Shown here one piece after another: positions 19,201-28,537 of a stretch of DNA of 64,000 nucleotides. The position numbers and the translations under genes were made by a program. The DNA is from Arthrobacter sp. Soil782 (GTDB taxonomy: Bacteria; Actinomycetota; Actinomycetes; Actinomycetales; Micrococcaceae): NCBI RefSeq assembly GCF_001428435.1, contig NZ_LMSO01000010.1, positions 62,529-126,528 on the forward strand, written 5' to 3'. The notes beneath the pieces were generated by a model. The model had not been told where the DNA came from, made no database searches, and worked only from the letters and a program-made list of their open reading frames with translations. Position 1 is the first letter of the stretch. Each line of letters opens with the position of its first letter.

Positions 19201-19694
19201 AGGTTGATGTTCAGGCGCACGCCCTCGCCGCGCAGGGCGGCAATTGACTTGCCGAGGTGCGAGGGACGGGCATCAACGATGAGGTGGCCGACCATCTCCC
19301 GCAGCACACGCTGTGCCACCGGAACGACGACGCGCGGCAGGACCGGGGCCATGACCCCTCCCAGCCTGACGGCGCCCTTCATGTACCAGGGCAGGAACGA
19401 CGGCGTCTTCCGGGCCAGCTGGGCAAGGTTCCGTGCTGCAACGGCAGGGTCTTCCGGCCGGATCACCCGGTCCACGAAACCGATCGTGAAGTCGAGCCCG
19501 TTCTGGTCCTTGAGGACTTCAGCGAGGAGTTGCGCGGACTTCGATCCGCGTGTGCTGCCTGCCGGAGCCGTTCCGGTGGTGCGCTGGGCGTCACCACCGG
19601 ACGTGCCCTGGTGCAGCCAACGTCGCACCAGGGCAACCGCATCATCGCCGAGGGTCTGAGGCGATGGATCTGCGGTGGGAATGGTTTGTGTCAT
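16215..19694 (-). CDS. putA: Bifunctional proline dehydrogenase / delta-1-pyrroline-5-carboxylate dehydrogenase
   Basis: Oxidises proline to glutamate in two steps, feeding electrons to quinone (FAD domain) and NAD+. At 1159 residues it is a fused enzyme. The PRODH barrel occupies roughly residues 90-480 (LRGEGVRLNINLLGEAVLGD; KVRLVKGANLAMELVDA). The aldehyde dehydrogenase domain follows, with the Glu motif LLAETSGKNS near residue 728 and the catalytic Cys in GHAGQKCSAASL near residue 762. About 150 extra C-terminal residues have no motif I recognise. No N-terminal ribbon-helix-helix is present, so it should not repress its own gene. Confidence 0.96.
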   Translation of the reverse strand: MTQTIPTADPSPQTLGDDAVALVRRWLHQGTSGGDAQRTTGTAPAGSTRGSKSAQLLAEVLKDQNGLDFTIGFVDRVIRPEDPAVAARNLAQLARKTPSFLPWYMKGAVRLGGVMAPVLPRVVVPVAQRVLREMVGHLIVDARPSHLGKSIAALRGEGVRLNINLLGEAVLGDKEADARLSGTRDLLARDDVDYVSIKVSSVVSTLNLWDFEGTVERVTERLLPLYRLAVSSPAPKFINLDMEEYHDLDLTVAVFKRILETPDLRNLEAGIVLQAYLPDALGALQDLTAWAQERRAAGGSAIKVRLVKGANLAMELVDAAVHGWEPATLPSKQATDTNYKRCLDWALRPENADAVRLGVAGHNLFDIALARTLSVARGVEDRIEFEMLLGMAEDQAAEVRKDVGSLLLYTPVVKPAQFDVAISYLIRRLEENASQENFMSAVFELTKNEELFEREKQRFLASLTELEPTVPQPNRSQEPDRFTATGPGEFRNQSDSDPSLPGIREWANEVLSRVPGSTLGVALVEASQLETNNDVDTVIRSARMAQREWASKSGAERAEVLRSAAAQLALCRGDLVEVSASETGKTIAESDPEISEAIDFANYYALLAEELDTVEGARFVPAALTVATPPWNFPVAIAAGSALAPLAAGSAVILKPAPQAKRCAAVMVEALWEAGIPRDVLVFADVAEGPVGQHLLSHPEVDRVILTGAYDTAKLFRSWRNDLPLLAETSGKNSLIVTPSSDLDLAAADVVRSAFGHAGQKCSAASLAILVGSAGTSARFRNQLVDAVASLKVGYPEDPETEMGPIIEPAAGKLKDAFTTLGEGESWLVKPKQLDDTGRLWSPGVRTGVKPGSYFHMTEFFGPVLGIMHAESLEQAIEWQNASAYGLTGGIHTLNPEEVSQWLESVEAGNLYVNRGITGAIVRRQPFGGWKRSSVGPGAKAGGPNYLIHLGSWEREELHPGNVHAPLSGPVRQLLHAAEVPDGDRGFLARSAADDQRHWVRTFGTHEDVSALGVERNEFRYLATPVTVRLNEAGAIGEFIRVVAAGLRSGSTMSVSTPEPLAPALTAVLSAHNVTHRVEDDAAWLAAAPSAGLGRVRLVGGGYSELCAATDGDPDIAIYSGPVTEAGRIEMLPFLREQAVSITAHRFGNPDNVSGEVLR

Positions 19695-19885
19695 TGTTCT
19701 CGTCTACCTAACGACGACGGGCCAGAATGCCTGCAGAGCAGTCCACCTCCTGCGGTGGCTGGCCGATCAGCCGCGGGCGCATTCCGCCTCGGCATGCTGG
19801 GTGCAATAACAGAAAGTTGCGCCCAATGGAAATATGGTAACTCCTGAAGAACGCTGCCGGGACCAAACTGCGCTAAGGTGGGAGC

Positions 19886-19912
19886 ATGTTCGCGCATCTG
19901 CTCCTTATCTAG
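19886..19912 (+). CDS. Leucine-rich leader peptide upstream of leuS
   Basis: Eight codons, ATG-TTC-GCG-CAT-CTG-CTC-CTT-ATC, then TAG (MFAHLLLI). The start has a clear ribosome site (GGTGGGAG immediately upstream). Three consecutive Leu codons fall just before a stop codon that overlaps a GC-rich stem, and an intrinsic terminator follows. This is the arrangement of a classical amino-acid attenuator. Leader attenuation of leuS has been predicted in some other actinobacteria. Too short for ordinary ORF calling. Confidence 0.8.
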   Translation: MFAHLLLI

Positions 19913-19957
19913 CCGCGCATTCCAGCGCGGCCGCCCCTCCTGTGTTGAGGGGCTTTT
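19912..19957 (+). terminator. leuS attenuator: proximal stem plus intrinsic terminator
   Basis: A first stem GCCGCGC (19912-19918) / GCGCGGC (19925-19931) begins at the last base of the leader stop codon. A second stem GCCCCTC (19933-19939) / GAGGGGC (19947-19953) is followed directly by TTTT. The second is a textbook intrinsic terminator in front of leuS. A ribosome stalled on the Leu codons would block the first stem. I could not identify a convincing antiterminator pairing by eye. Confidence 0.8.
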
Positions 19958-20063
19958 GTATGTCCGGGGCCTGCTATGAACCCTGGGCACCCATTCGGGA
20001 GCGGTGAAGCGATGGTGGATGGAGAAGACGGTCACCAGTGGTCAACAGACAGGGCAAGAAACA

Positions 20064-22562
20064 GTGAGCATGAATCCCACGGTGGAAGAGCCGGACGCCG
20101 GTACGTACAGTTTCGCTGACATTGAGGCGAAGTGGCTTCCTGTGTGGGAACAGCTTGACACCTTCACACCGGTCGATGACGGCAGTAGGGAACGCCGCTA
20201 TGTGCTGGACATGTTCCCCTACCCCTCCGGGGACCTTCACATGGGGCACGCGGAGGCCTTCGCGATGGGTGACGTCGTTGCCCGCTACTGGCGGCAGCTA
20301 GGCTACGACGTCCTGCACCCGATCGGCTGGGATTCCTTTGGGCTCCCCGCAGAGAATGCCGCCATCAAACACAACGCCCACCCGAGCGAGTGGACTTACG
20401 CGAACATCGACACCCAGGCGGCGTCCTTCAAGCGCTATGCAATCAGCGCCGACTGGTCCCGGCGCCTTCAGACGTCGGATCCCGAGTACTACCGCTGGAC
20501 CCAGTGGCTATTCCTGCGCTTCTTCGAAAAAGGGCTCGCCTACCGCAAGGATCATCCGGTCAACTGGTGCCCGAAGGACCAGACCGTGCTCGCGAATGAA
20601 CAGGTTGTCAATGGTGCGTGCGAGCGCTGCGGGAGTCCCGTTACAAAGAAGAGCCTGAACCAGTGGTACTTCCGCATCACTGACTACGCAGACCGGCTGC
20701 TTGAAGACATGGAACCGCTGGCGGGACACTGGCCGGAACGTGTGCTGGCGATGCAGCGGAACTGGATCGGCCGGTCCGAGGGCGCGCACGTCACCTTCAC
20801 GATCGAGGCCGACGGCACCCTGCCGGCTACCGATGTCGCCGTCTTCACCACGAGGCCGGACACGCTCCACGGTGCCACGTTCTTCGTTGTAGCCGCAGAC
20901 GCGGATCTCGCCGCGGACCTGGTGACCCCCGAGCATGCTGCTGCACTGTCCGATTACAGGGCGAGCGTCAACACGCTCAGCGACATCGAGCGCCAGTCCA
21001 CTGAACGTGAGAAGACCGGCGTCTTCACCGGACGCTACGCAGTAAACCCGTTGAATGGGGAGAAGCTGCCGGTGTGGGCCGCCGACTATGTGCTCGCAGA
21101 CTACGGCACCGGTGCAATCATGGCCGTTCCTGCACACGACCAGCGTGACCTCGACTTCGCGCGGGCCTTCGATCTGCCCGTGCGCATGGTGGTGGACACC
21201 GGGGAGGAGGATCCGGCGGTCTCCGGCAAGGCGACCACGGGGGAGGGGACGCTGGTCAACTCCGGCGAGCTGAACGGGCTTCCCAAGGATACCGCGATCC
21301 AGCGAGCCATCGAACTGGTCGCCGCCCAGGGTACCGGCGAGCGCACGGTCAATTATCGGCTGCGGGACTGGCTGCTGTCACGTCAGCGCTTCTGGGGAAC
21401 GCCCATCCCGATCATCCACTGCGGTGCATGCGGCGAGGTTCCCGTCCCGGATGAGCAGCTTCCGGTACGCCTTCCCAGCGACCTGCGCGGAGAAGACCTG
21501 GCGCCGAAAGGCACGTCGCCGCTCGCAGCAGCGACAGACTGGGTTAACGTCCAGTGCCCACAGTGTTCGGGACCGGCTACCCGGGATACGGACACCATGG
21601 ACACCTTCGTCGACTCGTCCTGGTACTTCCTGCGCTTCGCCGATCCGCACGCCACCGAGGTGCCGTTCGACTCCGCAAAGGTCAATGAGTGGCTGCCGGT
21701 CGGGCAGTATGTCGGCGGCGTGGAGCACGCCATCCTCCACCTGCTCTACAGCCGGTTCTTCACCAAGGTCCTGTTCGACCTCGGGCTGGTCAACTTCACG
21801 GAGCCTTTCTCTGCCCTTCTCAACCAGGGCCAGGTGCTCAACGGCGGCAAGGCAATGAGCAAGTCGCTGGGCAACGGTGTGAATCTCGGTGAGCAGCTCG
21901 ACCGCTATGGCGTGGACGCCATCCGTCTCACAATGGTCTTTGCCTCCCCACCGGAAGACGACGTGGATTGGGCGGATGTTTCGCCGTCGGGCTCTGCAAA
22001 GTTCCTCGCTCGCGCGTGGCGCCTCGGCGCCGATGTGACGTCCGGGCCCGGCTCCGATGCCGCATCCGGGGACCGCGCGCTGCGTTCGGTCACCCACCGC
22101 ACCCTTGCCGAAGCCGGCGACCTGCTGAAGAACAACAAGTTCAATGTGGTCGTCGCCAAGGTCATGGAACTGGTGAATGCTACGCGAAAGGCGATCGATT
22201 CAGGAGCGGGCGGTGCAGACCCTGCTGTCCGTGAGGCAGCTGAGGTCACGGCGATCATCCTCAGTCTCTTCGCTCCGTACACCGCGGAGGATCTCTGGGA
22301 ACGCCTGGGCCACCCCGCGTCAGTGGCGGCTGCCGGTTGGCCCGCTGTGGATCACTCACTGCTGGTTCAGGACACTGTGACGGCTATCGTCCAGGTTCAG
22401 GGCAAGGTACGGGACCGCCTCGAAGTGCCGGCGGACATCACCGAGGATGCGCTTCGTGAGCTCGCCCTCGATTCCGCGCAGGTCCAGCGGACGCTGGCCG
22501 GCAGGAACATCCGGACGGTTATTGTCCGGGCGCCGAAACTGGTCAACATCGTTCCGGCCTGA
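20064..22562 (+). CDS. leuS: Leucine-tRNA ligase
   Basis: Class I aminoacyl-tRNA synthetase charging tRNA-Leu. Signatures: the HIGH-type motif HMGH at about residue 59 in [14 protein letters not shown], the editing-domain motif [13 protein letters not shown] and the KMSKS-type [10 protein letters not shown]. The cysteine pairs CGAC and CPQC suggest a zinc module. The frame opens at 20004, but [16 protein letters not shown], the conserved N-terminus, begins well inside. GTG 20064 or ATG 20070 are the best starts (832 or 830 residues). Expression is probably set by the attenuator at 19886-19957. Confidence 0.96.
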   Translation: MSMNPTVEEPDAGTYSFADIEAKWLPVWEQLDTFTPVDDGSRERRYVLDMFPYPSGDLHMGHAEAFAMGDVVARYWRQLGYDVLHPIGWDSFGLPAENAAIKHNAHPSEWTYANIDTQAASFKRYAISADWSRRLQTSDPEYYRWTQWLFLRFFEKGLAYRKDHPVNWCPKDQTVLANEQVVNGACERCGSPVTKKSLNQWYFRITDYADRLLEDMEPLAGHWPERVLAMQRNWIGRSEGAHVTFTIEADGTLPATDVAVFTTRPDTLHGATFFVVAADADLAADLVTPEHAAALSDYRASVNTLSDIERQSTEREKTGVFTGRYAVNPLNGEKLPVWAADYVLADYGTGAIMAVPAHDQRDLDFARAFDLPVRMVVDTGEEDPAVSGKATTGEGTLVNSGELNGLPKDTAIQRAIELVAAQGTGERTVNYRLRDWLLSRQRFWGTPIPIIHCGACGEVPVPDEQLPVRLPSDLRGEDLAPKGTSPLAAATDWVNVQCPQCSGPATRDTDTMDTFVDSSWYFLRFADPHATEVPFDSAKVNEWLPVGQYVGGVEHAILHLLYSRFFTKVLFDLGLVNFTEPFSALLNQGQVLNGGKAMSKSLGNGVNLGEQLDRYGVDAIRLTMVFASPPEDDVDWADVSPSGSAKFLARAWRLGADVTSGPGSDAASGDRALRSVTHRTLAEAGDLLKNNKFNVVVAKVMELVNATRKAIDSGAGGADPAVREAAEVTAIILSLFAPYTAEDLWERLGHPASVAAAGWPAVDHSLLVQDTVTAIVQVQGKVRDRLEVPADITEDALRELALDSAQVQRTLAGRNIRTVIVRAPKLVNIVPA

Positions 22563-22585
22563 CCGGCCGGCGAGGAGATTTCGCC

Positions 22586-23500
22586 GTGGCATGGTTTGAC
22601 CGCCGTGCAGGCCGCGCCGCCGCCGGTAGAGAACCGGCGGCGGAACCGACGACGGCGATCGTCACCGATTCCGCTGCCGCCTTCCCGCCGGCATGGGTCA
22701 TGGGAGGCGGTCCTGCGGAAAACGTCGCTGTCGTGCCCATGCCGGTCATCATCTCGGGCCGCCATTACGGTGAAGGGGCTGACAACTTGCTCGAGCCGCT
22801 CGCAGTGGCTCTCGCGGAAGGGGCGGAGGTGCGCACGTCGCGTCCATCGCCGGGCCACTTCCAGAGCGTGTACCGGAGGCTGGAGCGCGAAGGTGCCAAG
22901 GAGATTGTCTCGATCCACCTGTCGGGCAGATTGTCCGGAACGGTCGACGCCGCTCGCTGGGCTGCGCGCACTGTGTCCATCCCGGTGCATGTGGTTGATA
23001 GCGGTACCGTCGGCATGGCTCAGGGGTGCGGGGTCGCGGCGGCGGCTCTTGCGCTGCGCGCCGGAGCGACCGCCTCGGAGGCCGCGGACCGTGCCGCGGT
23101 CCTGTGCTCCGGAACAAGCGTCTTGTTTTACGTTCCCAGCCTTGAACAGCTGCGGCGCGGTGGACGGATCGGGGCTGCCGCCGGCTTTTTCGGCGCATTG
23201 CTCGCGGTAAAGCCCCTTCTGGTTGTGCGGGACGGAGCGATCGAACCACTCGAAAAGGTGCGCACTGCGGCACGAGCCCGACAGCGCCTTGAGGAACTGG
23301 TGAGGGAGGACCTTCACCGGCGCCCATCGGGCAGCGTCGCCGCATACCATTACTTCGGCAACAGGTCGCAGGCCGAGCTTGCCGCTGAGCGGGCTCCGGA
23401 GGGTGCCGATGCCGTGTTGACCCAGCTACCGGCCGTCCTGGCCGCGCACACCGGTCTCGGTGTCCTTGCGGTGGCGCTGTCCGACCCGCTCATGCCGTAA
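22586..23500 (+). CDS. DegV-family fatty-acid-binding protein
   Basis: DegV/FakB-like fold, 304 residues. The N-terminal AIVTDSAAAFPPAW matches the family's TDS-x2-DL-type start, HLSGRLSGTVDAA is the second family signature, and GRIGAAAGFFGALLAVKPLL follows in the second lobe. Characterised relatives bind a fatty acid for phosphorylation by FakA; no fakA is in this window. The start is GTG 22586 behind GAGGAG. It follows leuS by 23 bases. Confidence 0.9.
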   Translation: MAWFDRRAGRAAAGREPAAEPTTAIVTDSAAAFPPAWVMGGGPAENVAVVPMPVIISGRHYGEGADNLLEPLAVALAEGAEVRTSRPSPGHFQSVYRRLEREGAKEIVSIHLSGRLSGTVDAARWAARTVSIPVHVVDSGTVGMAQGCGVAAAALALRAGATASEAADRAAVLCSGTSVLFYVPSLEQLRRGGRIGAAAGFFGALLAVKPLLVVRDGAIEPLEKVRTAARARQRLEELVREDLHRRPSGSVAAYHYFGNRSQAELAAERAPEGADAVLTQLPAVLAAHTGLGVLAVALSDPLMP

Positions 23501-23635
23501 CGCCCCTGATCCTGCACTCCACACAGGCTCCGCTGCGGGTGGGTTGTGCACATAGCGACCGGCGGGGCCGCTTGGCAAAGCGTATGTTCCTACGCTGATC
23601 CCATGGCAAGGCACCGCTGGGCAACGGGGGAGCGC

Positions 23636-24532
23636 GTGTCCAGCCCGGACCGGTTGGACCGTGTCCTCAACCTGAATTGCGGGGAGCCGGTCCCAGAAGC
23701 CGAGTCCGCGCCACGAGCCGGCCAGAAGTCAGTAGAAGTCTGGGCAGGAACAGACGGAGGCCGGGACCAGGCAGTGCCAGAAGATGCTGGCCGATTCCGA
23801 CAGCCGGGCGCTGAAGAACCTGCCACGCCCCGCGAGGATCGCCGGCGCCCGCACCGGCGATGGGTGGCTACGCGCCGGGCCGCGCTGGTGGCGGCGGGCT
23901 GCACCCTGGTTGTCGGCGGCTGGCAGTTCGTCAGTACGGACAGCGAGCCCGCCGAGGTGGTGCCGATCAGGCCTCAGGCTTCCGGCACAGCTGACCTGAC
24001 GGCCGGCTCGGAGGCTTCTGCGGATGCCGCGGAGGCCGTGGCCGTCGAGGAAACGCAGAAAGCTGGTTCATCCGTACAGGGTTCAGGCTCCGCCCACGCA
24101 GATACCGTTCTGGTCCATGTTGCAGGAGCTGTGCAGGCACCCGGAGTAGTGGAGCTCGCTGCCGGGTCCCGCGTTTTCGAGGTCCTGGACAAGGCGGGTG
24201 GCGCGCTGCCTGAAGCGGAGCTGTCAGCGGTCAATCTGGCAGCCGTGGTGCAGGACGGACAGCAGATCCTGATTCCCCGTACCGGGGAGCCCCTGCAGCC
24301 ACCCGCCGGCACGTCCGCACCGGAGCAGGCGGCGCAGGACGTGCTGGTGAACCTGAACACCGCCGATGTTCCGGAACTCGAGGAACTTCCCAGGGTGGGG
24401 CCGGTCCTGGCTGAGCGCATTGTCGAGTGGCGGGATCAGCACGGTCCCTTTGCACGTCCCGAAGACCTCGATGCTGTGCCGGGCATCGGCCCCGCGATGC
24501 TCGAATCACTTGTGCCGCTGGTGACCGTCTGA
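23636..24532 (+). CDS. comEA: ComEA-like DNA-binding protein (SLBB plus helix-hairpin-helix)
   Basis: Membrane-anchored DNA receptor homologue. From GTG 23636, which has GGGGGAG five bases upstream, it is 298 residues. A basic stretch (RRPHRRWVATRRA) precedes one transmembrane helix (ALVAAGCTLVVGGWQF). A low-complexity linker leads to an SLBB domain (VLVHVAGAVQAPGVVELAAG). The C-terminal double HhH motif (VNLNTADVPELEELPRVGP; DAVPGIGPAMLESL) binds DNA. An earlier in-frame ATG at 23603 has no ribosome site. Its stop abuts the comEC ATG. Confidence 0.88.
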   Translation: MSSPDRLDRVLNLNCGEPVPEAESAPRAGQKSVEVWAGTDGGRDQAVPEDAGRFRQPGAEEPATPREDRRRPHRRWVATRRAALVAAGCTLVVGGWQFVSTDSEPAEVVPIRPQASGTADLTAGSEASADAAEAVAVEETQKAGSSVQGSGSAHADTVLVHVAGAVQAPGVVELAAGSRVFEVLDKAGGALPEAELSAVNLAAVVQDGQQILIPRTGEPLQPPAGTSAPEQAAQDVLVNLNTADVPELEELPRVGPVLAERIVEWRDQHGPFARPEDLDAVPGIGPAMLESLVPLVTV

Positions 24533-27112
24533 ATGACATCGGCAAGGGCAGGGCGGTGGGAGCAGCTGGTGCGGGCCGCCGCTGGGGCGCGGTCACCAAC
24601 CGGTGTGTCGGGGGACCGGCGCGGGGACCTGTCAGCCGGTCCGCGAGCGCGCCGTGAAGCACGCAGGCGGAAGGAACCGGCTGCAACCCGAGCAAGTCCG
24701 GCACGGGACCTCAGGCTGCTTCCGGGAGCGCTCGCGGCCTGGGGAGCAGCAGCGTTCGCTATCCGTTTGGAGGCGCAGGATGCACTGGTATTGGGCGGGC
24801 TGCTGGCCCTTGTAACAATCGGTTGCGCCGTCGTCGTCGTGAGAAGCGGGAGACATTCACCCGTAGCGCAGGTGCTGCTCGTCTTCCTGGGCGCGGCAGC
24901 GATGGTGTGCCTTGCCGCTGCCTCACACCAGTATCAGCGCTCCTCACCTTCGCTCTCCGCCGCAATTTCAGACGAGGCGCATGTGACCGTGAAGCTACGT
25001 GCGGTATCGGACCCCCGCGAGGCGTCGACAGCTGCGCCGGACGGTACTGCCCGCTGGATCCTCGAAGCGGAGCTTCTGGAAGGAACGTTCAACGGGTCGA
25101 GGTTCACGGCCAGCACACCGGTCATGGTGCTCGGAAGTACGGAATGGAGCGCAGTAGCGCACGGTGACGTCGTGCGTTCGGCTGGGAGGCCGCTCGCGAC
25201 CGAGCCGGGCGCACGTGCAGGAGCACTGCTGATTGCAACAACGGCACCGGCGCTGATGGCGGACGAGCCACCCGGAGGAGTGCTGGTCGAGCGGCTGCGA
25301 AACCGTTTCCTCACGCTGTCATCCGCTACCTCCGTTCCCGACGACGGCTTGATGCCCGGGATGGTTATCGGCGCGCGGTCCGCCGTCGGGCAGGATCTGG
25401 TGGAGACCATGAAGGCAACGGGCCTGACCCACCTGACAGCTGTTTCGGGCGCGAACTGCAGTTATGTGCTGGCGTTTGTGTTCCTTCTCTGTCGCGGGTG
25501 TCGACTACCGCGGTGGGCTGCCGCCACGGCAGGAGTGGTTGCCCTCGTCGGATTTGTGCTGCTGGTGCGGCCTGAGCCGAGCGTTCTCAGGGCCGCCGTC
25601 ATGGGGGCCATCGGAGTGCTGGCCGTCCTGACCGGCCGCGGGCGGCTGTCCCTGACCCTTCTGTTTCTGTCCATTGCAGCACTTCTGGCCGCAGATCCTT
25701 GGCTTGGTGTCGAGTACGCGTTCTTCCTTTCCGTCGCCGCCACCTCAGGCCTGGTGCTCGCCGGCCCTGTCCTGGCCGCCCGCCTGTCCTCGATACTTCC
25801 GGTGTGGGCGGCACAGTTGGTCGCAGTTCCGCTTGCCGCCCAGCTGTTCTGCTCACCAATCCTTGCCCTCATCCAGCCGAACCTGCCGACCTATTCCTTG
25901 CCCGCCAATATTGCCGCTGCTCCGCTCGTTCCCTTCATCACCATCACCGGGATGGTGGCCGTTGTCCTGGTGGCTCTCGCTCCCTGGGCGGCGGCGCCGT
26001 TTGCCGCTACAGCAGGGTGGGCAGCGGTCGGCGTCGCAGAAATCGCACGGTTCTTCGCCGCGGCCCCGCTCGCCGCCATTCCCTGGCCCGGGGGATGGGG
26101 AGGTGCGGTCCTGACGGCCCTCATCAGCGGCGTCGTCCTGGTGGCTGTGGTCTGGGGGCCCGCGTTGGTCCGAGTCATCCGAACGGCACCTTCCGTGATG
26201 CTCGCGCCGGAGCAGGTGCCGGCAGGACAGTCGGGACGGAAGGGTGCGCTGATGCGCATGTCAATCTGGATGTCCGTCGGCTGCGTGCTCGGCGTTGTCG
26301 CCGTCTGGGTCTGGACTGGCGCGGTCGGGCGGGATTCCGCGGACTGGACCGTTGCGGCATGCGACGTCGGTCAAGGGGACGGCCTGGCTGTCAGGACCGG
26401 CGCGGACAGCGCGCTCGTGTTTGATGCCGGCCCTGATCCGGGTCCGATGGACGCCTGTCTTGATCGTCTCGGCGTCAACACAGTCGACGTGCTCGTGCTG
26501 ACCCATCTGCACGAGGATCATTTCGGCGGAATAGCCGGGGTATTCCAGGACCGAACTGTTGGCCGCGTGCTCTACTCCACATCCGAGGACTCCCTACCCG
26601 GCATAGTGACTGAGATCACCTCAGAGGCCGGCATAGACGCGGAGTCGGCTTCTGCCGGGCTTGCAGGCAAAACAGCCAACGTTTCCTGGTCGGTGCTGTG
26701 GCCGGGACCCGGACCTCCCGCAGATTCAGAGAACAACGCTTCCGCAGTGGTCCTCGTAACGGTGGAGGGCGCCGGTGCAGGGCACGGGCTCACCATCCTT
26801 CTCACGGGAGACCTTGAGGAGGACGCCGCTGCACGTTTCCTTGCAGGACATGCGCACCTTGCTGCCACCGGGGTGGATATCCTCAAGGTTGCGCACCATG
26901 GCGCACGCAATGGCGGAACTGAAATCATCAATGCGGTCTCGCCGAAGCTTGCGCTCATATCAGCCGGACGGGAGAACGATTACGGACACCCGCATCAAGA
27001 AACACTCGAAGCCCTCGAGACGGCGGGCGTACACGTCGCCCGTACCGACCTGCGCGGCACCATCCTGCTCACGCTCCGGCGCAATGGCATACACCTGGAC
27101 TCGTCGCGATGA
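24533..27112 (+). CDS. comEC: ComEC/Rec2-family DNA uptake channel
   Basis: A polytopic membrane protein of 859 residues related to the channel that passes single-stranded DNA during transformation. The competence domain, rich in hydrophobic helices, spans roughly residues 230-560 and includes THLTAVSGANCSYVLAF. The C-terminal metallo-beta-lactamase-like domain has THLHEDHFGG near residues 657-666, plus LTGDLEEDA and KVAHHGARNGG. The ATG at 24533 directly follows the comEA stop. The two genes are the only competence functions visible here; holA follows after 69 bases. Confidence 0.92.
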   Translation: MTSARAGRWEQLVRAAAGARSPTGVSGDRRGDLSAGPRARREARRRKEPAATRASPARDLRLLPGALAAWGAAAFAIRLEAQDALVLGGLLALVTIGCAVVVVRSGRHSPVAQVLLVFLGAAAMVCLAAASHQYQRSSPSLSAAISDEAHVTVKLRAVSDPREASTAAPDGTARWILEAELLEGTFNGSRFTASTPVMVLGSTEWSAVAHGDVVRSAGRPLATEPGARAGALLIATTAPALMADEPPGGVLVERLRNRFLTLSSATSVPDDGLMPGMVIGARSAVGQDLVETMKATGLTHLTAVSGANCSYVLAFVFLLCRGCRLPRWAAATAGVVALVGFVLLVRPEPSVLRAAVMGAIGVLAVLTGRGRLSLTLLFLSIAALLAADPWLGVEYAFFLSVAATSGLVLAGPVLAARLSSILPVWAAQLVAVPLAAQLFCSPILALIQPNLPTYSLPANIAAAPLVPFITITGMVAVVLVALAPWAAAPFAATAGWAAVGVAEIARFFAAAPLAAIPWPGGWGGAVLTALISGVVLVAVVWGPALVRVIRTAPSVMLAPEQVPAGQSGRKGALMRMSIWMSVGCVLGVVAVWVWTGAVGRDSADWTVAACDVGQGDGLAVRTGADSALVFDAGPDPGPMDACLDRLGVNTVDVLVLTHLHEDHFGGIAGVFQDRTVGRVLYSTSEDSLPGIVTEITSEAGIDAESASAGLAGKTANVSWSVLWPGPGPPADSENNASAVVLVTVEGAGAGHGLTILLTGDLEEDAAARFLAGHAHLAATGVDILKVAHHGARNGGTEIINAVSPKLALISAGRENDYGHPHQETLEALETAGVHVARTDLRGTILLTLRRNGIHLDSSR

Positions 27113-27181
27113 GTTGGATGCACCGCGTCCCCGTGGCAAAGTTGAGCCAGCCCATCCCTCCATTGATCAGGAGCCGCGTCC

Positions 27182-28177
27182 GTGTCCCCAAACCCCGCAG
27201 CATCGGTGACTGCGAGCTGGCGCGAGGTTACGCCAGCGCCGGTCATCCTTCTGCTCGGCCCGGAGGAGTACCTCGCAGGCCGTAGTTTCGAGGCCGTCCG
27301 CCACCGAATGCGGGAAACGGAACCGGATGCCGAGACAGTCCGGCTTGATGCCGCCCACTATGAACCCGGATCCCTGATCATGCTGGGAAGCCCTTCATTG
27401 TTCGGCGGTACGCAGATCATCGAAGCGCGCGGGTTGGCACAGATGAACGATGCGTTTCTCCAGGATGCCCTGCAATACATCCCGCATCCGGCCCCGGACG
27501 TGGTGCTCGTGATGCACCACGCAGGCGGCACGCGGGGCAAGAAACTCCTCGATGCGCTGAAAGCGCAGAAGGCCGTTCTGGTTGAGTGCCAGCCCCTGAA
27601 GAAGGATTCGGACAAGGCTGACTTCGTTACAGCCGAATTCCGCACCGCACGACGGCGCATCGAACCGGACGCGGTGCGTGCCCTGGTGGCCGCCGTGGGA
27701 TCGAGCCTGTCCGAGCTTGCGGCGGCGTGCCACCAACTCGCTTCGGATTCCGAAGGCGCGGTCTCCGCTGAGCTGGTGGAGAAGTACTACGGGGGGCGGG
27801 TAGAAGCCACAGGCTTCAAGGTGGCAGACGCCGCGCTCGCAGGCCGCGGCGGACAGGCACTGACCATGCTTCGTCATGCCCTCTCAACCGGCGCGGATCC
27901 CGTGCCGCTCGTCGCTGCGCTCGCAATGAAGCTGCGCGGAGTGGCGAAAGTCTATGGGGTCAGGGGCAACTCCGCTCAGCTTGCCAAGGAACTCGGCATG
28001 GCGCCCTGGCAGGTTGACCAGGCCCGCCGCGAAGCCCAGCGGTGGACCCCGGATGGCCTGAATCACTGCATCCAGGTCCTTGCCGAAGCTGACGCCCAGG
28101 TCAAGGGTGAGGCGAGGGACCCCGTGTACGCGGTTGAGCGAGCTGTGACAGCCATCGCATTGGGCGGATCCCGCTAG
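27182..28177 (+). CDS. holA: DNA polymerase III delta subunit
   Basis: Clamp-loader subunit that opens the sliding clamp. The 331-residue protein begins with the ATPase-like fold (VILLLGPEEYLAGRSFEAVR) and has the family segments HHAGGTRGKKLLDALKAQKA and LVAALAMKLRGVAKVYG. GTG 27182 is used, with CAGGAG about 8 bases upstream. The order comEA-comEC-holA-rpsT(-)-lepA is common in actinobacteria and other Gram-positives. Confidence 0.93.
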   Translation: MSPNPAASVTASWREVTPAPVILLLGPEEYLAGRSFEAVRHRMRETEPDAETVRLDAAHYEPGSLIMLGSPSLFGGTQIIEARGLAQMNDAFLQDALQYIPHPAPDVVLVMHHAGGTRGKKLLDALKAQKAVLVECQPLKKDSDKADFVTAEFRTARRRIEPDAVRALVAAVGSSLSELAAACHQLASDSEGAVSAELVEKYYGGRVEATGFKVADAALAGRGGQALTMLRHALSTGADPVPLVAALAMKLRGVAKVYGVRGNSAQLAKELGMAPWQVDQARREAQRWTPDGLNHCIQVLAEADAQVKGEARDPVYAVERAVTAIALGGSR

Positions 28178-28214
28178 CTTGGGATTTGGACTGAGCACCC
28201 TTCTGGGTTAAACA

Positions 28215-28244
28215 GCAGTGGCCGGCCCGAAGGCCGGCCACTGC
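28215..28244 (-). terminator. rpsT terminator with UUCG tetraloop
   Basis: GCAGTGGCCGGCC and GGCCGGCCACTGC form a perfect 13-bp stem. Read on the minus strand the loop is TTCG closed by C-G, the very stable cUUCGg tetraloop, and TGTTT follows. It ends rpsT transcription and may also stop holA transcripts from the other side. Confidence 0.8.
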
Positions 28245-28273
28245 GCTGGTGAAGCTGTGTAACTGAAGGGCAA

Positions 28274-28537
28274 TCAGCCGAGGTTGTTGACCCTCTTGGC
28301 GATGCCCGACTTGCGGTTGGCCGCATTGTTCTTGTGCAGAACACCCTTGCTTACGGCCTTGTCGAGCTTGCGGTTGGCCACTGCAAGCGCAGCCACTGCC
28401 TTGTCCTTGTCGGTAGACTCCACAGCGGTGGTTACGGCGCGGATAGCGGTCTTCAGCTCGGACTTGACCGAGTTGTTGCGCTGGCGGGCCTTCTCGTTCG
28501 TGAGAATGCGCTTCTTTTGGGACTTGATATTTGCCAC
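28274..28537 (-). CDS. rpsT: 30S ribosomal protein S20
   Basis: Small-subunit protein binding the 5' domain of 16S rRNA. The 87 residues are strongly basic and begin [20 protein letters not shown], the family hallmark. [20 protein letters not shown] and [14 protein letters not shown] follow. It is transcribed alone and leftward, with its own terminator. The 225 bases upstream (28538-28762) hold its leader and no further gene; TATAGC near 28665-28675 on the minus strand is a possible -10. Confidence 0.97.
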   Translation of the reverse strand: MANIKSQKKRILTNEKARQRNNSVKSELKTAIRAVTTAVESTDKDKAVAALAVANRKLDKAVSKGVLHKNNAANRKSGIAKRVNNLG

